Translations under genes and position numbers: made by a program
Part shown: positions 24,821-37,625 of the stretch, in pieces
Numbering within the stretch: the stretch's first letter is position 1
Layout of the letters: each line of letters begins with the position of its first letter
Notes under the pieces: generated by a model
Told to the model about the DNA's origin: nothing
The model's database searches: none
Seen by the model: the letters and a program-made list of their open reading frames with translations, nothing else
Assembly: GCA_013398295.1 (NCBI GenBank)
Contig: VZSF01000119.1
Span: 63,390 to 127,389, forward strand
Direction: 5' to 3'
DNA: 64,000 nt
Origin: Chionis minor
Lineage: Eukaryota > Chordata > Aves > Charadriiformes > Chionididae

Positions 24821-27800
24821 GGCAAATAAAAAGGAAATTTTCTTATTATCTTAATTTTGAACCAGTTCTTGGTTCGAAGCCAGTAAACAGTTTGTCCTTG
24901 ATCTCACTGTGAGCAGGATCAGCTCTCCTCTGTTGGAGTTTGTGAAGTTGCATGCCTCCTCCCCGTTGCATAGTTTTATGCCCATGTTTCTGTGTTTGTT
25001 TTCTAGTTTTCCAGATCCCTGTTCTGAATTTTGACTGGTGAAGACAAGTCATCACAGCATTCTATTAATAAGACAACTTCTTTTTGGTTAATTGCTCTGT
25101 AAACTTTGAGAAGAACTAAAATAACTACCAAGCACACGCACGACCCTTTACTGACAGTTCCTCTATACGATGCTCATGGGTTGCATGTCTTAACCAATTT
25201 GTGCCCACAGAATTGCTAGCCCAAATCAAGATAAACTCTCAGCTTTTAACGTCTGGCCCAGGGCACCCTGAATGTAATTCTTACCACTCCACCATGTTTC
25301 CACCATCACAGACAGACAAATATAGTGTTGGGAAATTTTCCAACACTTCAGTGATTTTAGATCCTATACAGTATTTTGAAAAATGCTTTGGGCACTAGCG
25401 AGCTCTTGTCTTGCTAGAAGGCAGCAAGGCATGAACTCATAGATCACTGAAGGAGCATTTTGTTCACTTTATGAACTCACCTATATAAAACAGAGAGAAT
25501 TCACCTTAGTCAGCCTTACAGTAAATCCATCCTTTCTACCACTGCCTTTTCTGTGTTGGCATTATTGCCCACATTGCTGCCATATTAGCAGGAGAAAATA
25601 CTCAGTTCCAGTATCAGTACTTGTGATACCAATTATTGCACTCTAAAGAGGTTCTCTTTACTTTTGTGCACAGCTTGTGTTTGTGCCCTAGGGACATATA
25701 CTGCCCATTAGAGGGAAAGTCACTGGTGTGTGGCGCAGGGTGGCCTGGCTTAGACCTCTGTATTACCTTGGAATCAAACCAAGTCAAAAATTAAACTATG
25801 CGATTTCTGCAGAAGTTCACAGGAGTACACACACACTATTGCAGGCTCCTTGGCAGGGCAGCCGGCAGTCTTCTGCAGTCCTGTACGTTCCTGGGAACAT
25901 TATTTTTTTTAAAGGGTGGTAGAGCCTCAGTCCTTCCTCCCAAGCCTGCGACTGGGGCTCCTGGAGCAGATGTGCCTAGCCTTCGCATGGCTCTGCAGAT
26001 TAAAATTCAAGAAGTTTTTCCAGTTATTAGAGGACGCAATCAGGGTGAAGTAGAATTGCAGGCTTTTTGCTCAGGCCGTCTTTCTCAGAGGTGCACGAAA
26101 AGGTAGGCAGCCGGCAGGGCAAAGCAAGGAGGGAAAGGGAGTGAGCATATGCACAGAAGCAGTGCATGAGAAAACACTGCCAAGGCCAGCAGGGCAAACG
26201 TCCCTAGTGTGCTAAAAACATTGAGTTCTGTGCTCTCATCCTGACCCCTTTGGCTACACGCTCTGTCTATTCCAGTAAACAGAACGCGGCCAGGACACAG
26301 ACTGAGAGCTGGGCCACGATCATCCGTACCTCCTCGCTCTTGGCATGTTCCCTGGCACACTTAGGGCTCGTTCAAAGGCTTACTCTCCCAGTCAGTGCTT
26401 GGCCTTAGTTCAGGGGATAGCTCATGTGAGGCACTGCTCATGGCTAGCAGCCTGGATGTGGGCACCATATTGCGGGGAGTCGGAGGCAGGGAGTGCGAGG
26501 AAGGATGAGAGCTTAAGTGCGCAGACACAAGCCACACTACATCGTACTGCTTGGCCAGTTGTACCTGGCCCGTTTATTAAATGGTACAGATACAGCCATT
26601 GCTAAGGTTAGGAGACACATCATATCTCTCATGTTCTTCTGGTTAAGTATACACAATTAAAACAAATAATAAAACAAATGTGTATGCATACGTGCCGTGA
26701 ATAGAGAAATATCCCTGGGGTGTGGTCTTCTGTCCCTACACTAAACCAGCCTGCCAACAAGCATTGCGTGGTGTGTCAACCTTCTGCCCCGTTGGCTCCA
26801 AGGTAGCTCAGTTGCTCCTAAGACTTTGCAAACCTCCACCCTCGACAACAGAATTTAATAATAAAAGGGTGGGAAAACCTTTTCAGAGGACTTTCCTTTT
26901 TTCTAGAGTCTAGTTAAGGCCTGCCCTCCAGTGCCTCTGATGCACTCTGTGTTATGGAGTCTCAGTAAAGGCACCAGAAAAGAAACTGGTTCTTTTATGT
27001 AAGTATGTGCAAATAACCTGTGTGACAAGGAAGTGACAGAGGGATTATCTTCTAGCCTTCCTTTAGATCGTATTGAATTGTGCACTGTATATTTTCTCGT
27101 TAATGGGCACAGCTTTGAAAGCCTTGCAGAAGGATTTACTGTGAAATTTATACCTTTATTTAGGGGATTACTCACAGGTGGTGAATTGACTGAAATCTCA
27201 CCAGGCTGCTGTACATTGCTATTCAGAACAGCAATCTTGGCATAAATTTTGCTTTGGATTTTGCAGAGATCTTTTTCTTTTGCATGTTTGTTTTTACAAG
27301 GTGCCTTATTCTGACCTGCCAACTCAAAACACACTTTTTACTCATTTCTTTCCTTGAATAAGCATTGTTCAGCTGGCAAATTAATAAGGCCATGCTGAAA
27401 AACAATATCCCCACCAAAGCTTCCTATAGGCTCTTCTAAAGAGAATTTAAGCTTTGAAATATATGTTTTATTTATGGAATGTTCCTTGGAAGTCAGGTCA
27501 GGAAGTTGCAGCTGCTGAAGAGTTACATGTTCTGTTTAATTTTTAAACAAAATTGTAAACAATGTATTCTTGTATAAAGAAGGCTTTTATGAATCATGAG
27601 TCATTTTCTGTTGATGGAAATGTGATTGGTATCTCATATAACTTATTACTTCCCTGTCCTGCCCCCGCTCTTTCCTATTGAAAGTATCTAAGAATCTATC
27701 TTTTCTATTTATAACGCACCTAAACAGACCGATAACCAAAGAGAAAAGAGACTGTGTTTGAAGTTATCATTCAATAGGTCTTTCTAACACTGCCTGCTTC

Positions 27801-28848
27801 CTCATAACCTGTCACATTCCACAGTCTTATACTACTAGTAGCAGTTAAGTAGGACTGAGTTGAAGCCTGCATAGCATTTCCCAAATTTGGATCCTTTGCC
27901 TATATATTATATTTTGAAAACAAAAAATACATTATCATTTCCATCCTATAAATGAATTTTTACACTGAAATATCTCAGCAGAGCCATCTTTTTCTGTTGA
28001 GTAATACCACAAAATTTACAGACAGCTACCTGTTCTTCATTCCTTCACAGAATTGCCTCTCTGCTAGTTACTTTTTAACTCAAGACAGTACATTTCTCAG
28101 GCTCCTAATAAATATATTACATCAGAGTCATTTCATACAGACAGGGCATCCTTAGCCCATTCTTAGTCCAAAGTGGCTGTAAAAACAGAGTTGACTAGGA
28201 AAAGTATGCGAGTTGGAATAAACCAGGTAAAATGCTGCTACTCTCCAGGTTGCAAACCTTATGACAGTATCTAGACTACTTCATATGTTAAAAATAAACC
28301 AGATAGCAACATGGTAAAAATTCACTTTTACAATTGCCAGGCACAAGTGCTTGGGCTGGCAAGCTCAGTATAACACTGCTTTAACACCACTGCCTGATTT
28401 ATGAATTAGACCTTGCTTGTAAATAGCAAGCGTGACAGTTAAGTGAAAAAAGGAACATGTGCACATCTCTTTTGATACAGCCTGTCCATTTAGCTGTTTT
28501 CCTAAATAATGATTAATCATTTCACTAGAGAGAAACTAGTCCTATGTCCTAATGAAAATAGTGGTTATCTATTAACTGCAACACTGAAAGCAGGAACTAG
28601 TTTTAAATAGATACCTTCTTAAAAAAAGATTTTTCCTTAAGAAGCCTACTTCCAAAAGTAGTGGCGATTTTGACGGCTACAGTTACTAGTATGCTTTGTT
28701 AGCAGCCTCTTCCTCTAGCTGTTCCAAACCTACAGTCTGTTCTAAATATTTCCTTCGCAAAACCGTAGGAATCCAGAAGAATCCTCCTTGAAGTCCACTG
28801 TCCTAACAGTAAAGCAATACAAAGGTTTTGGAAATGACAGCATTAGAC

Positions 28849-28896
28849 AAAAGGAAAAGAAGGAAAAAATGGAAAAAAAGAGAGAAAAAAATAGAG
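28849..28896 (+). repeat. Polypurine (GAAA-rich) tract
   Basis: Almost 50 bases that are nearly all A and G on the + strand, with one T interruption. Such tracts are common slippage products in vertebrates and can adopt triplex structure, but nothing else here suggests a function. Confidence 0.75.
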
Positions 28897-30234
28897 GATG
28901 CTGTACTTTCACATCTCCATGAGGAAGGGAGGGATTACTTCACAGACGCCAATTGTCTTGGGCATCCCCTTTACCTTCACCTCTCCCTCCAAGCATAACC
29001 AAACACACAGAACCTACTATATTAAAATAGTATGGTCATACCCTATTATACCGAAATGAAATGGTCTCCCCTCAGAGTACCAGTCCTCCTAAATGAAAAT
29101 ACAGACAAAAAAGCCTCTGATCCTTTGGCTAAAGTGATCTTGAATCTGTCACAGCAAGCAACATACCCAAAAATGGGAGAAAAAATTTCAAGCACCTTTT
29201 CCTTGCAAGAGTGGAGGAAGGAGAGCTGAGGCTCAGGGACGTTGGTGACAGACCAGTTGCCCTCCACAGAGGCAGGTGCCCCATGTCCCCTGCTATGGGC
29301 CATGCACAGCAGCCGGCATCACTGACAATGCCCTTGCTGACACCTGGGGTGGGTTCAGGTAGCACAAAGAGAAATACTTTAAAAGTTTTGCCAGTGGAGG
29401 TGCTTAAACACCCAGAGCCTTGTAGACCAGTAGATAATGGTGATGACCTTGCTTGTAACAGGCAGCAGGTTTTGCACCACATGGAGAACCCAGGCCTTGG
29501 GGCTTCCCAGGCTTTGTCTGGACTTATCTTGACTTATCTAGAGCTTTGCTTTCACTTGTTTGCTTGTAACAGAAATTATCTAATATTCCAATGGCTGTTA
29601 ACCTGGTTTGTTTCTTTGCTTAGCATTGCACTATTGTGTGACATAACTCTTATTACTATGTACTTTTTTGTAACTAACAGTAGCAAGAAACAGTTATTTG
29701 TGGATAATGAAGGGTCATCCCAGCACAAAGGCTCTTCCTGGAAAAATACAGGCACAGCATGATATCAGAGGAGGAACAGTGTGGAGGAGTTACAGGCACA
29801 GGGTCCCAGGAGCAAGGGGATAATTCCAGCACTATAAACCACTGTCCTACAACCTCAAATAACTGAGCAAAAATTATTTTAGGGAGTAAGGGAGAACAAG
29901 TACTCAATACTTAAGAAACACATGCATCATGGAACTGCAGATCAATGAAGAAGCAGGGCGTAGAGCATGTTGAGAACCATAGATATGACCACATATGAAA
30001 ACTGAAAAAAGAAGAAACAACCTACATCCTCCTCCTGGTAAAGGATTTTTTTTTAAAAAGCCCAACAACCAACCCTGAAAAGAACTTAAAGTTCTTGGTT
30101 AATTTCTCTCTTTAATGGAAAGATCATATTTTTTCCACAGGTGAGTAGATGCTGCATTATTAGCTACATTATATTTTATTGTTGTTGCAGTCTGCTTACT
30201 AATAAAAATAACGGGTTTGAGAAGGAATTAAATA

Positions 30235-30254
30235 CCCCCCCCCCTTTTTTTTTT
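30235..30254. repeat. C10-T10 homopolymer junction
   Basis: Ten C followed immediately by ten T. The abrupt switch makes the copy number prone to sequencing and replication error. Confidence 0.85.
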
Positions 30255-31861
30255 ACTGTATCTTTGTGTTGATGAGGTTTGGGGCAATAGGAAAAAAGTT
30301 TGCAAACAGTTCAGCAAGAAAATAGAATAATCCACCTCCTGCCAGCAGAAATATCATTACTTCGTTAATAAGCCAGTGGAAAAACCCTGTTTTATTTCAT
30401 TATTTTATATAATCAAAGTCAAGTATCTAAAAGCTGACATAAAAGACACACTTGAACCTTTGCAGGCTCCAGACAAAAGCCTTTTAATGTCACAGAGACT
30501 GCAAATATCCTCCAAAAGACTAAGTGAAAGCATTCAAAATATTTACACATTACAGAGAGAAACAGACAAAAAGTAGATGGGACAAAAGTTACAGACTCTC
30601 CAAATATTTTTTTCATTGTTGACATTAAAAAAATTATTGTGATTACTAACCTTTTGCTACGAAGTTAAAGTGATAATACACTGAATAAAGATAGTGCTTT
30701 GTCAAATAGCAATTTCTTTAAAGATGATAAAAGTCTAGTGAATTAAACCCAAAATATATTTTTTTCCTAAATGGACATCCCAGTGTGCATCCCTTGGTAC
30801 TAAACTAAAACCAGGGCATGACAGCTGGATGTATGGAGGGTGCTGAGAAAGTGCAAAGGAGCAGAAAACACTTCAATCATTTCCTTCTGTCAGCTTTGCA
30901 AAAAGTAATTTAATGGATAAATGCAACCTGCCATATCTCATGGTTATTTTCTCCATTATGTGGGATAATGAACCTGCCACAAGGCAAAACTGAATGCATT
31001 TTAAGGCATCTGCTTTGGGATTTCTCAGAGACAAAGGTATACCCTGATTTATCACCACCATCCTCCTAATTTCTTCCTTTCTCTTACATACCAGCATCTA
31101 ACAGCTGCGTGCATCTTCTGAATGGGACTCTCCAAATATGGACTATATTCTGCCCCTATTTCTGTACCTTTTTGTACCTTTGCTGAAGACAAAGCCTCAT
31201 TAAAACAGGCTCAACACAATATTGGACCCATTATGTCAGTGTTTTCATTTATTTAATTTCTAAGAAATACTTTAATTAGACACTTGTAATTTTGATCTTA
31301 GAAAGCCAGGGCAGGAAATTGCCACTGTAGTTAATTTGTTTTAGACTTTCTTCTGCTTGCCAGAGATGCTGATGGGTGTAGCGCTCTTGCCAAAAAAAAA
31401 AAGCAAGCAAGGCAACTACCATGCTTTTGGTCAAGGGGTATTTCCTTTATCAGAACTGTGCAAAGTACACTGACACTTGGCTGCACTCACCTGCTTCCTT
31501 ATCATCTGTTAATATCAATAACTGTTTCTACATGACAATTGACTGCATAGAATTTTGATTTCAATTAGTGGGTAATTGTCAATTTTTATTTCAGTAAAAC
31601 TCCTGAGCCACTTTTTCACTCATATAGTGTAAATCTGGAGCAACTACCCCAGAACAAGTTCAATTCCTCTACTGTACAGGCAGATGTGAGTCCATAGATC
31701 CTTGAATTTCAGTTGGCTTCAAGTTCATGACACCTCTCTCACATGCACAGAATGTACTTTAAATCCAGGATTTGTATGCAAAAGAGGCATCAAGGTAATA
31801 AAAAGGGGTACTGCCTCCATTGTAAATTGTAGTGATGGGAAACTGCACAATCTTTGAAATA

Positions 31862-31897
31862 CATTTACACAAAACTAACCATTTACACAATACTAAC
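31862..31897. repeat. 18-base tandem duplication, two copies
   Basis: Two adjacent copies of an 18-base unit beginning CATTTACACAA (31862-31879 and 31880-31897) differ at one position. The near identity suggests a recent local duplication. Confidence 0.8.
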
Positions 31898-32532
31898 AAT
31901 GATTAAATTGCGCACATAAAAAGTTAAGACTATAAAAAATACTTTAACTACCTTAAGAATCTCTGTCTTAATAGACAGTCTACCTCCGTAGAAGCTGAGA
32001 AACAGTTTTTAAAATTATTTATAGACCATAGGGTATTATTTTTCCAAAGATCTTAACTACCAGTTTTGGATCCTCTTTACTGGGAAACTAAAGGAAATTG
32101 ATTTTTAAAACGATGATGTATTAGCTTCATGCATGTAAGGCATATATTTTTATTTTCTGAACGGATAAAAACATTACCTCAGGTGCAGACTGACCTTTGA
32201 ATGCAATTAGATATAATCAAGCTCATTTCAGTCACAGAAGATACGGCCAGCAACCTCAAGTACAATTTCAGAAGTTCAGGTTTGGTGCTGTAATTAAAAT
32301 GGAAACTCATCTGACAGCTCTCCATTTCATATCCAATTGGTAAAGAAATTTGAGCTATGATCTTATTAGATCTCGTGAACATCTTATGAAAGATTTGAAC
32401 ACAAACAAACCCCCCAACCTATTGAAGTAAGAGAACAAATTTAATTGTCATTTGAAGGATTTGGCTGAATAAGTTTGCAGAATAACTATTCAGTCACAGG
32501 AAACATGGGGACAACTTCAGTACTTTTACTTT

Positions 32533-32556
32533 AAACTTACTTACTTCAGTAAGTTT
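32533..32556. repeat. Perfect 9-base inverted repeat with 6-base loop
   Basis: The arms AAACTTACT (32533-32541) and AGTAAGTTT (32548-32556) are exact reverse complements with a six-base loop. No T-run or gene end beside it supports a terminator, and the genome type makes such a role unlikely. It may be chance. Confidence 0.65.
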
Positions 32557-32690
32557 GATAAGTATCTCAACAGGGTTTGTTTTCAGTTAAAACCAATGCA
32601 GCCCAGAGCAACTACAATGATCTGGGCTCAGATTTACTCTCATAATAATTAGTATAAAGAGCTTCACTCTTATTTCTTGGAGTTTTGTCC

Positions 32691-32708
32691 TTTTTTTTTT
32701 TTTTTTTT
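32691..32708. repeat. T18 homopolymer
   Basis: Eighteen consecutive T residues followed by AA. Read on the minus strand it is an A18 run. No retrotransposon body was recognised next to it. Confidence 0.85.
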
Positions 32709-33365
32709 AAATCAAGAAAGCAAGTTGGACTTCAGCCTCCCCTATCCACTGGGCTATACCTTCCACTAAACTATCTCTTGAGGTCCCTTCCTTCCCCCTC
32801 CACCCACTCTTCTCTGTCACTAGCTATTCATTTTGACTGGATGAATGGAAATGATTCATTACTCTTTTTGATAAAAAGAAGACTTTTTAGTTTTCTAGAA
32901 GACTAAATATCCATCCAATGAAGAGTCAAAAATCAAGTTTTCTAAAGTAAACCAATGGGATAACAACAAATTAAACCACTGCTGGACCTGATCAACAGTT
33001 ACATCATGCAGAATCATTTAACCAACACATTTCAAGTCTATTTCTTCAGGATAATAAAAGTCAATCCAGTGTCTTTATAGCAATTAAAGATTATTTAGGT
33101 ACTTAATTTGCAATCAAAAATAACTTAGTCCACTATGTTGATCTATATTACTGTAAAGACACTTTAACGTTTCAGTGAAAGTGCCTGTTGCATCTCTGCA
33201 GAAGGCAGTCTCAAGAAAATGGTTGTCACGATTTATACTGTTCCAAGCGTGTCTTCACATTGACTTTGTTGGGGTTTTATGATACTAAATTTAGGAGAAT
33301 AACTTTGGATTTTCAACAACATGTAAGCAAGAACAAAACCCCATTATTGACCACAATATTTAAAA

Positions 33366-34080
33366 TCTGCGAGGTGCTTATGGCCATCCTGGTGGCCATT
33401 CACTGGACTCACTCCAGTACTTCAATGTCTGTCTTGTACTGGGGCGCCCCAAACTCAACATGACACTACAAGCATGGCTTCACAGTCCCAGATAAAGGGA
33501 AGAAAACATTTCCTTTTGGTCACGCTTTTACTAATACGGCCCATTATGCTTTTGAACACCTTTGCTGCAAAGGCATGCTGTTGACTCGTGTTCAACTTGT
33601 TGTCCATTAGGACTCCCAGACCTTTTTCTGCAAAGCTGTTTTCTAGCCTATCATGCCATCAACCATTATTCCACCCCAGGTGCAGTACTCTGCACGCACC
33701 TTTGTTGTACTTCATGTGGAGCCCATCAGCCCATTTCTCCATCCTAGGTCTCTGTGGATAGCAGCCTCATCCTCCAGTGTATCTCTTGCTCCCTCCATAA
33801 TTCAGTATCGCTTTGCAAACTTGCTGGGAGTGCACTCAATTCAAGTCAAGTCATTCATAAAGATATTATAAAATTTTGATGCCCACATTTATCCTGACTG
33901 ATGTCACTGGTGGCTGGCCATCCACAACACTGACAGTCATGACCCTTTGAGCCCAAGACTCCAGCTGATTTTCCACCTGTCTTATCATGGGACTTACCCA
34001 GTCCATATCTGACTAATTTGGCTACAAGGATACTACTATAGGAGACCATGCTAGATAAACCCATTTGCTGTACTTGGTCT
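33366..34080 (-). mobile_element. Old CR1 LINE fragment, reverse transcriptase region
   Basis: Read on the minus strand, this matches the palm-to-C-terminal part of the CR1 reverse transcriptase in family order. Near 34030 is a segment resembling 'SSILVAKLVRYGL' (family: ILLSKLERYGL). Near 33855-33895 is a worn equivalent of the VTSG...FNIFIND stretch, and near 33815 is the equivalent of the C(T)LSKFADD segment. The 'KVLHLG' region falls near 33700, 'GVLMDNKLNTSQ' near 33610, and the LERV-like and 'RW(I)' remnants near 33400. The + strand shows the typical reverse pattern, for example 'caacttgttgtccattagga' at 33593-33612. Many substitutions and frame breaks show that it is older than the copies at 23.0 and 60.2 kb. 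It includes an internal region absent from those two, and no 3' tail was found at the 33366 end. The 34080 boundary is approximate. Confidence 0.8.
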
Positions 34081-37000
34081 CCTATATTTGCCACTCCAGG
34101 CAAGCCTTTGGAATATCAACCATGGCAAAGCTCTGATCTCAGGACAAGCTTCTGTTACCTCTTAAGCAAACTACAGTAAAAGTCATGAGACAAATCCTAT
34201 CTCAAGTTACCCCAGTTACCCTGCAGTGATCCAGCTCCAAAGACCCTTAGACAGAAATCCTTCTGAGTTTTTGTAGCTGCAAAAATGACATGTTGAAATA
34301 CCACTGGCCAGAGATGAGCAGTATACCGATACTGTCTTAAAATTGAGCATTGTTAGAAGTACTCTCTTTAGTTCTCCTTCTCTCACAAAATGCTCTAAGA
34401 AATGGTGAAGGAATACTAATTTGCATTTGCTCCCCAGCTCAAGTAACTTGCATAGAGCCCACAGATTTATTTCTGTAGAGGACAGAGTTTGCTGCTGATT
34501 TCAACAGACCACTGCTTTGGCCTCTCTCCATATCAATATAAAAATTCTCAAAAACTTATATATCTGGCCTCCTTGAATAATACAGATTTAATAAAATTTG
34601 TTTTCATTGCATACTACTCAATTGAACATCGTGCTGAAATATTGTATAAACTGTGTTCCTATCTTTGAAATTTATAATTAAATCCAAAAGTCAATGTGAT
34701 TTAATTTTGAAACGTCTCTTAAACACCATAATAGGAAGGAATACAATTTTACGATATACTGTGGATGAAAAAAAATAGATCCTTAAAAGCAGTAGACTAC
34801 AGCCACACTATTTGACATGAAAGATAGCAATAGATTCAATAAACTTCTCTCAGTCAAGACTATTGAAGTGATTTATAAACATGAAAATGACATAATCTGC
34901 ACCTATTCTTTGTACATGCCCTCCAAAAAGTACCCAGAACTTCGTCTCTGACTTTCCAACAAGTTCACAGGCACTCATAAGAGCACAGCAATGAAAAAAA
35001 GATTCTTTCATTTTACGTCAGCAGTATTCACAATGCTGGCAAAAATTGGCTCTGACAGCATTCCCATTTTAAGTATACACTCCATTAATTTCTGCACTGT
35101 CTTTGCTCTACCAACTAACCTTAACATTTAAAGGTAGGATAAAGTAAACCATCTTTGCACCCCTTTAAATATCTGGCTAACCTTTAACTTTTATTAAAAT
35201 CAAGTTTTCAGAAGTCTTGTCTTAAGTTTGTATAAAGTAAACGTAGTCTTTACAAAGAAGCATTTAGGCCTTGGCTACTCAGAGGGTTGTTATGTCTACC
35301 CTGAGCCAAGCATGAGCAGCTAGCCCTGCAGAACCCAAGCCTTGGCAGGCAGACCCTTCCACAACAGATTATTTATTTTTTTTAAGCAAACACAAAACTG
35401 GTCCCTATAGTCCCTTCTCAAATACTATACACCAGTTAGTGCCCCTGCACTCACATTGATGGTTGTACTACGGCTGCCTGTAGCCAAAAACCAGAAAGAC
35501 CATAAACAGGGAGGCCATTTACGTCACTGAAGGCACATGGCATCAATATGGGGAAGCCTAGGGAAGGCGGCCTGATGGAAGTCTAAAAGAAGGTATGATA
35601 AAAGGGCTGGGATGCTGGGAGGCTCTTTAGGGTACAAAACGGACAATTTCCTCCAGAGAAGGTGGAAGAGGATTTGGGAGAGTTTGGATATACAATGCTG
35701 AGTACACAGGCACAGAAATTGTTTCAGGCAGCTCAGCAATTTCCTCTTCTCACAGATGCTTTAGGTACCGTGTCGGACTGTATTACCTTAGTATTGAATT
35801 GGTGGAAGATATATAGAAGCCACTCTGTCAAAAAGAAGTCCTTGTCTGCACTTTCCCCCGTTTCCACCTGCTGTGCCAGAAGAGCACCTTCACAGGCAGA
35901 AAGTTTCACGGAGCACCTTAGAACCTCTGTGGCTGCTACATTGCCACTTACTTTGCTGATGGATTGACTTCATACATGCACCTTTGTTTTACATCTGCTT
36001 TAAAATTCCTAATTGTGCAGTCATAGTGAAGATGGGCTAGGTGCCCAGGCCATGGGCCTTACCCACACCCCCCACCATCTGCTGTCATCTTCCCTAAGTG
36101 CTGCTGCTATCTTTGCCCCACTTGACATCTATCTATCCCTAAAAAACAGGTGAATGTGCTGAATGAAGATTTTCAATGTCCATTGCCGTGACTAAAATTA
36201 TAGAGACTAGACAGAAGGTGGTCTCTGGTGTCTCTGACTGGGAGCAGCCATTAGCAACCTAGCATAGGAAGGCAAAACTGCTTACAGCTCTGCCATGCTG
36301 GTTCACACACAATGAAGAGTTTTCTTTGGGAAATGAGAGGTGGGCTCAAAGCACAAAATGCAGATAGAGTTTTTTAAAACCCATAGAAAAGTTTGTGTTT
36401 GAAACTGCCCATTTATGAAGTAGAAATAATTGTGACTTTCTGTATCCCGCATCTGGCTGTAAGCCCATCTTTAAACAACACACAAAATCCATCTGACAGA
36501 AAATTAAGGCTGAGAGATCAAACAGTGGAAATCAATGACTCTCACAGTTAGTTTTGGCATGTCATACATAAGTAATAGATGTTCCTATTATTTGTCACAT
36601 GCTCATATTTAGGCAAATTATATTATATCCTTCAGATAAGTACGTGAACAATGATTATCTTAATAAACTACTGCTTTAGCACACTTAAAAATCTTTGCCC
36701 TCACTGTAAGCATTTTTAAAGCCATTAACAAAACTGAGGACAATAATATTGGCACAATTTTCTTTTGGGGAGGCTCTGATAATCTGGACAACTGTTTAGT
36801 AGTTGTGTTTGTGTTTTCACTAGCTTTTGTGCCAATTAAGGCTACATAACCGCAGAGCAAGTCTTTGCTTAATTAACACGAAGTAGTTTAGTTAATCCAG
36901 TGCTTTTTATTAGACAAACAATTTAGAAGAGGTACACAAGTGTAAAGCTTGAAGCATAGATTGTTTGCCCAAAGGCGTCTGCTATTGTAAACGGTACGGT

Positions 37001-37436
37001 CATATGCGGTGTACTGTATTGTCACTGTTGGACACCAGCAGACTTTCTTAAGATTTATACCAGCATACCTTATTAGAGAACCTGGTCCTGTAGTTAATTG
37101 CACAGGAATTTTTCTCCAGCCAAGCCTAACAATCTGTCACCTAACAAAAGACTTTTTAGAAAAATGGACACAAATGTTGATCAATTGTCACTTTACTGAC
37201 TGCTAAGTATAAGTAACTTCTGATAATGAGTCATGCAGCAGATGCTTATAAACTTTCTTAACATGACTCTAAGAGTCCTTTTTATAAATGGGTTAGTGAC
37301 CTATTTTTTTTATCCTGGAGCCTACCCCTATGCTCAAGAAGATGAGGTTCCTTAACTGGATGGAGGTGAGGGGTGGAGATCAAGGGGGCACTCAAGCTCA
37401 GCTCTTCATCTGCTGGCTTGTTGTATTTCTATTACT

Positions 37437-37625
37437 CTAGACAAAAAAACCCCAGCAAAACAAAAAAACCCTCCAACAAATACCCACACCCCACAAACCG
37501 AAAAACACAGCACACAAGAAAGCCTCCCAAAACATTAAAAAAAACACACCCCATCAAAAAAACCCACAAACAACAAAACCCACCAAAAAACCAACACACC
37601 GCAAAACCAAATAAATCACCCACTT
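37437..37625. repeat. Long A/C-rich low-complexity tract
   Basis: Nearly 190 bases composed almost only of A and C on the + strand, made of irregular CAAAA, CCCA and ACAC units without a fixed period. The complementary strand is T/G-rich with several GGG and GGGG runs. Open frames on both strands through it (37373-37627 plus, 37432-37623 minus) give peptides made of K, P, N, T and Q or of G, F, V and L. They are composition artefacts, not genes. It is the largest of a set of similar tracts in the window. Confidence 0.85.

Larger units (their letters stand above)
23772..33365. other. AT-rich non-coding DNA, no gene recognised
   Basis: About 9.6 kb without a recognised gene. It contains a patch of raised CpG at about 25.7-26.6 kb and the longest open frame of the window at 29211-29762 (183 codons, plus strand), both discussed in findings. 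Simple tracts include T12-A9 at 24800-24820, a polypurine tract at 28849-28896, C10-T10 at 30235-30254, an 18-base tandem duplication at 31862-31897 and T18 at 32691-32708. A 143-codon minus-strand frame at 26903-27334 shows no known motif. Confidence 0.58.

Noticed and set aside
26690..26900. Possible solo long terminal repeat, with an AATAATAAAAG polyadenylation-like site near 26858
   Set aside because: No matching partner copy in the window, no clear TG...CA ends or target duplication, and AATAAA-like motifs are common in AT-rich DNA.
26903..27334. 143-codon minus-strand open frame
   Set aside because: No recognised domain or splice context, and the length is within reach of chance for this much sequence.
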